From Clostridiales bacterium (GTDB lineage: Bacteria > Bacillota > Clostridia > Christensenellales > CAG-917), in contig JAAZIO010000131.1 of assembly GCA_012800805.1 (NCBI GenBank), positions 1 through 8,390 of the forward strand: a DNA stretch of 8,390 bases, in the 5' to 3' direction. The notes below the pieces were generated by a model, which saw nothing but the letters and a program-made list of their open reading frames with translations, did no database searches and had not been told where the DNA came from. Of the stretch, positions 6,071-8,390 are shown piece by piece; position 1 is the first letter of the stretch, and every line of letters starts with the position of its first letter. Made by a program: the position numbers and the translations under genes.

Positions 6071-6847
6071 TTATGCAGTATTTTTTATATGCTGTATGCC
6101 GTTGTTGTCTATGTAATAGTTTTCTGTCATAACAAGCTTTGATAGCCCGACGCATTTAAACCCCTTATTTTTCAGGCCAAGCAGTATGATGGGAAGAGCG
6201 TCTAACACATGGTCGGAGTTGTTGTGGAAAAGAACTATATCACCGCTTTTGGCTTTTGGCAAAACCCGCTCAGCGATTTCCTTGCCCGACAGCCCTTTCC
6301 AGTCAAGCGTGTCTATGCTCCACTGCACCGGCACCATGCCCAGGTCCACCACCGTGTCAATAAGCCTGTTGTTGTAGTCGCCGTATGGGGGACGGAAATA
6401 AACAGGTCTTTTGCCCGTAAGGTTTACAAGCCTTTCATTGACCGTTTCAATCTCCTTTCTTATCTCCGTTTCGCTGAGCTTTGACATATTGAGATGATTG
6501 TTGCTGTGGTTGCCTATCTCAAGCCCCGCTTCGGCAATCGCTTTGGTTTCCTCGGGGTATTTGTCTATCCAAAAGCCCACAAGAAAGAAAGTGCCTTCAG
6601 CGTCGTATTCTTTTAAAATTTTAATAATCTCCAGGGTTTTGTCCGCGCCCCACGCCGCGTCGAATGTCAACGCTATAACTTTTTCATCGCCAGGCACCTC
6701 TACGCCGTATACGGGGACTTTTCTTGTCGTTCCGCCGAAAAATACTGCGGATGCCCCGCTAGTCGATACGCTGACAGATAAAATCACGAATAACAACAGA
6801 AAAACTACGCCAAAAACCAAACTCTGTCTTTTTACAACGTAAAACAT
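6071..6847 (-). CDS. pdaB: PdaB-type sporulation polysaccharide deacetylase
   Basis: A 258-residue NodB-domain (carbohydrate esterase 4 fold) protein. A single N-terminal membrane anchor or uncleaved signal spans about 10-36 after FYVVKRQ, a PdaB-like beginning. Domain motifs: TFDAAWG (61-67, Asp63), HSNNH (114-118, metal ligands His114 and His118), RPPYGDYN (152-159), WSIDTLDW (176-183) and VLFHNN (205-210, His208). The first motif has Ala where classical deacetylases have the second, metal-binding Asp of TFDD; PdaB proteins characteristically have such a substitution, so this is not decay. In Bacillus, PdaB is needed for late spore-cortex maintenance; deacetylase activity on peptidoglycan is assumed, not shown here. 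ATG 6847 has AGAGG about 6 bases upstream. It heads the pdaB/ssb-like unit and diverges from the 7042 gene. Confidence 0.85.
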   Translation of the reverse strand: MFYVVKRQSLVFGVVFLLLFVILSVSVSTSGASAVFFGGTTRKVPVYGVEVPGDEKVIALTFDAAWGADKTLEIIKILKEYDAEGTFFLVGFWIDKYPEETKAIAEAGLEIGNHSNNHLNMSKLSETEIRKEIETVNERLVNLTGKRPVYFRPPYGDYNNRLIDTVVDLGMVPVQWSIDTLDWKGLSGKEIAERVLPKAKSGDIVLFHNNSDHVLDALPIILLGLKNKGFKCVGLSKLVMTENYYIDNNGIQHIKNTA

Positions 6848-7041
6848 TCGACACCTCTATGATAAAAGAAATATCCGTCCGTGGGCTGGCATATATTGTC
6901 GATATTTCATATAGTCTGTCTATTGCCTCTGTCGAAAAATGCCGCCCGAGGCATGTTGTCCACACTTTAAAAATTATGCAAATTGCGGCAATAATAGAAT
7001 TAACAATTGCGGATATGAAAAAAAACTGATAAACTGTTTGT
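6848..7041. promoter_or_regulatory. Divergent intergenic region with palindromes and repeated AATTGCGG
   Basis: These 194 bases must carry promoters for pdaB (leftward) and for the small-peptide gene (rightward), but I cannot assign -35/-10 pairs with confidence. Near the rightward gene, AATTGCGG occurs twice (6981-6988 and 7005-7012, 24 bases apart); the first copy overlaps the palindrome ATTGC-G-GCAAT (6982-6992). In the pdaB leader, two mutually exclusive stems are possible: ATGCC/GGCAT (6939-6943 with 6950-6954) and TGCCTC/GAGGCA (6924-6929 with 6948-6953). Operator or leader function is inference. Confidence 0.4.
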
Positions 7042-7164
7042 ATGAAAAAGAGTAAGTTGGGAACGGGCATTTATTTAGGCAGCGGTTCAAACAGAAAGTT
7101 TAAGCGCGCCCGCTCCAAATACAATAGAAATAAAAACGGTTTTGCTTTTGGCAAGAAGCCATGA
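7042..7164 (+). CDS. Small, strongly basic 40-residue peptide
   Basis: ATG 7042 to TGA 7162-7164 encodes 40 residues with 9 Lys and 4 Arg and no Asp or Glu. A Gly/Ser-rich first part (LGTGIYLGSGSN) is followed by a basic core (RKFKRARSKYNRNKNG, 18-33) and an aromatic/basic end (FAFGKKP). No Cys, no signal peptide and no hydrophobic segment are visible. I do not recognise the family. An in-frame TAA at 7030-7032 rules out an earlier start, and no strong Shine-Dalgarno precedes 7042. Support for a real gene comes from its position: its stop codon overlaps the TGAGG ribosome site of the membrane-protein gene that starts 9 bases later, as in a coupled pair. The charge suggests binding to nucleic acid, ribosome or anionic membrane, but that is inference only. 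A chance frame is still possible. Confidence 0.5.
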   Translation: MKKSKLGTGIYLGSGSNRKFKRARSKYNRNKNGFAFGKKP

Positions 7165-7166
7165 GG
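7162..7166 (+). promoter_or_regulatory. Ribosome binding site overlapping the small ORF stop
   Basis: TGAGG holds both the TGA stop of the 40-residue frame and a Shine-Dalgarno core, 7 bases before ATG 7174. It supports 7174 as the membrane-protein start and suggests translational coupling with the small upstream gene. Confidence 0.65.
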
Positions 7167-7173
7167 CAGAAAC

Positions 7174-7959
7174 ATGGCATACACCTATTCCGTCTACAAG
7201 CGAAAACGAGCCGACAAAGACAAAGCCTTAAATATAACCCTTGCTTCGGTTTTAGGCTTTTTCGCGTTTGTGTTTTTGGCTTTTGCGGTTATATGTTTGA
7301 TTTACATTATTCCCGTAACCGTTGCGACAAAGAGCGCCATGCCGTTTTTCTTCGTACTGGGCTTGCTGTTGCTGTCTTCTTTTGCGGGCCTGCTTTTGTT
7401 GATACCTTTCTTTAACACTTTGGTTAAAATCAATCCTTTACTTTCAAACAAGCTTCCCGCAAACGGCAATAAAACCAAAAAGATATATGCATTTGTAATG
7501 AATATCATCGGCATAGTGGGCGGCTCTGTTGTCATATTGTCGGCTTTCCTCGGCGCCCTTTCCGAGAAAAAATGGACGGCCGCCTTAACCGATTTTAAAG
7601 CCGAAAACGGCTACTTCGCGACGGCGCAAAAAAGGCAACTGGCCTTTGACGCAGGAAAAGTAAAAACCATAAATTTAAACATTGATTCAAAAAATGTTGC
7701 CGTAATTTACTACGATAACGATGACCTTATAAGATTTGACTATCTTTCATTGTATCAAGATGATGTTATTATGGCTCACCGCGACGAAACGCTGATTATA
7801 ACCGATACTTTTTCGCCCAAAAAATACGCGCCTTTAGAGAATATGTTGTTTTTCATATTCCGCCCATCCGTCAACGAAAAACAAATAAAACTATATATTC
7901 CCATTGAATATAAAAACGAAATTGAGATAAACGGCGATTACATCCTGGCAAAAAACTAA
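7174..7959 (+). CDS. Three-TM membrane protein with short DUF4097-like outer domain
   Basis: A 261-residue protein of unknown function. A basic N-terminus (YKRKRADKDK) precedes TM1 (about 21-48), TM2 (57-80), a Lys-rich loop (81-104) and TM3 (105-129). By the positive-inside rule, residues 130-261 face outward. Residues 163-190 (VKTINLNIDSKNVAVIYYDN) and 238-256 (IKLYIPIEYKNEIEINGDY) resemble the opening strands of DUF4097 putative-adhesin beta-solenoid domains, which typically run 'I.I....DV.I.....D.I', a Thr/Leu-Ile 'L.I' segment and 'LYIP..Y..IEI..GDI'. Members usually continue with many more beta repeats; this one stops after about one turn at ILAKN, and no coding sequence follows in any frame. 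It could be a short natural form or a truncated remnant. The start is supported by the TGAGG site. It likely shares a transcript with the 7042 peptide gene. Confidence 0.75.
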   Translation: MAYTYSVYKRKRADKDKALNITLASVLGFFAFVFLAFAVICLIYIIPVTVATKSAMPFFFVLGLLLLSSFAGLLLLIPFFNTLVKINPLLSNKLPANGNKTKKIYAFVMNIIGIVGGSVVILSAFLGALSEKKWTAALTDFKAENGYFATAQKRQLAFDAGKVKTINLNIDSKNVAVIYYDNDDLIRFDYLSLYQDDVIMAHRDETLIITDTFSPKKYAPLENMLFFIFRPSVNEKQIKLYIPIEYKNEIEINGDYILAKN

Positions 7960-8076
7960 ACGATTTAAAAAAGCTCTTAAATTAGCAAAGTTTGACGATG
8001 GAAATTAGGAATAGATTTTTATAGCTTTCTTATAATCATACCTAACTTTTTAAATTTAAATAAGCTCTCTCTTGAT

Positions 8077-8363
8077 TAAGATAAAGCTCCTTATTGAAAT
8101 TATTTTGTTTTTATCGGGTTTATTTTTTGTTAATCACTTTATAAGGAATAACAAAATTGCAGTTTGGAGGAAATCATAAGATAAAGCTAATATCTATTTT
8201 TAAATTGAATGATTTCTTGTGTTTATCTGCATTATACCTTGCAGTTTGACAGAACAAAAAAGCATCTCTTTTGCTTTTATTAAGTCAATAATCAATTTTT
8301 AAATTGTAATCTTGTTATTAACCGCTTTAATTTATCTTTTGTTTATCTGCATTATATAGTTTG
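8077..8363. repeat. Degenerate three-copy colinear repeat
   Basis: Four short motifs recur in the same order on the + strand. TAAGATAAAGCT is at 8077-8088 and 8177-8188. ATTTTTAAATTG is at 8196-8207 and 8295-8306, with a related form at 8047-8056. TGTTTATCTGCATTATA (17 identical bases) is at 8220-8236 and 8340-8356. TTGCAGTTTG is at 8157-8166 and 8239-8248, with a TAGTTTG remnant at 8357-8363. Offsets vary from 82 to 120 bases, so the units have diverged by indels. The repeat may continue past the window end. Confidence 0.55.
8258..8278. other. Small hairpin within the repeat region
   Basis: AAAAGCA (8258-8264) and TGCTTTT (8272-8278) form a 7-bp stem around a 7-base loop. The flanking A and T runs make it a possible weak bidirectional terminator, but the stem is poor in GC. 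It is about 300 bases after the nearest upstream gene, so its role is uncertain. Confidence 0.3.
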
Positions 8364-8390
8364 TCGGAAACATTAAACAGCCCCCTTTGC

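Larger units (their letters stand above)
7960..8390. other. AT-rich 3' region with degenerate repeats, no supported gene
   Basis: These 431 bases after the membrane-protein stop contain no frame I would call a gene. A GGAGG at 8166-8170 looks like a strong ribosome site but no start codon follows at usable distance. An ATG at about 8209 opens a frame of only 24 codons. The region holds the repeat described at 8077-8363 and a small hairpin at 8258-8278. An imperfect long inverted repeat also links 8023-8038 with 8073-8088. Confidence 0.7.

Noticed and set aside
6071..6847. PdaB first motif TFDAAW lacks the second Asp of TFDD
   Set aside because: PdaB-type proteins characteristically vary here, so this is a family trait and not a sign of decay.
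6759..7070. Leftward 103-residue frame across the pdaB start and divergent region
   Set aside because: It overlaps the pdaB anchor region in another frame, crosses the divergent promoter region and the start of the 7042 frame, and shows no domain or suitable ribosome site.
8160..8290. A gene after the GGAGG at 8166-8170
   Set aside because: No ATG, GTG or TTG follows at 5-12 bases; the nearest ATG (8209) opens only 24 codons.
8077..8363. CRISPR-like array
   Set aside because: Repeats are short, imperfect, AT-rich and unevenly spaced at 82-120 bases, with motifs shared across what would be spacers; no cas gene is nearby.

Overview
The window looks like a chromosomal segment of a low-GC, Gram-positive, probably spore-forming bacterium of the class Clostridia. 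The reasons are a PdaB-type sporulation polysaccharide deacetylase, a SepF/YggS/LspA/RluD cluster in the order typical of Bacillota, purine-rich Shine-Dalgarno sites, and an RqcH (FbpA) tail. Genes have moderate GC content, but the longer intergenic stretches are extremely AT-rich. No rRNA, tRNA, transposase, phage or CRISPR feature is visible. Species cannot be determined.

Layout. 1-216 (+) is the 3' end of rqcH. An AT-rich convergent gap (217-697) with short repeats separates it from a leftward operon that reads 5087->698: GH36 alpha-galactosidase, yggS, sepF, lspA, rluD. Its genes overlap by 1 and 8 bases and are then separated by 15 and 22 bases. A good sigmaA-type promoter lies at 5141-5169, just beyond a rho-independent terminator (5231-5265) that ends the previous leftward unit. 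That unit is pdaB (6847->6071) followed by a tandem-OB single-stranded-DNA-binding protein (6058->5420), with a hairpin-rich 3' region (5242-5418). Diverging from pdaB is a rightward pair: a 40-residue, strongly basic peptide gene (7042-7164) and a three-TM membrane protein with a short DUF4097-like external domain (7174-7959). The last 431 bases (7960-8390) hold no gene that I can support, but do hold a degenerate, colinear three-copy repeat.

How the genes relate. yggS, sepF, lspA and rluD are the two ends of the Bacillota ylmE-sepF-ylmG-ylmH-divIVA-ileS-lspA-ylyB cluster with the middle missing. Their jobs are PLP homeostasis, Z-ring assembly, lipoprotein signal-peptide cleavage and rRNA pseudouridylation. 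The GH36 enzyme is a catabolic gene placed at the head of this housekeeping operon and apparently translationally coupled to yggS. The pdaB/ssb-like unit combines a spore-wall enzyme with a DNA-binding protein.

Most of the window is ordinary housekeeping. The parts most worth a second look are the basic-peptide/membrane-protein pair, the LspA C-terminal extension with a repeated motif, the hairpin series after the SSB-like gene, the GH36 placement, and the terminal repeats. I see no clear evidence of a complete new defence or mobile system.
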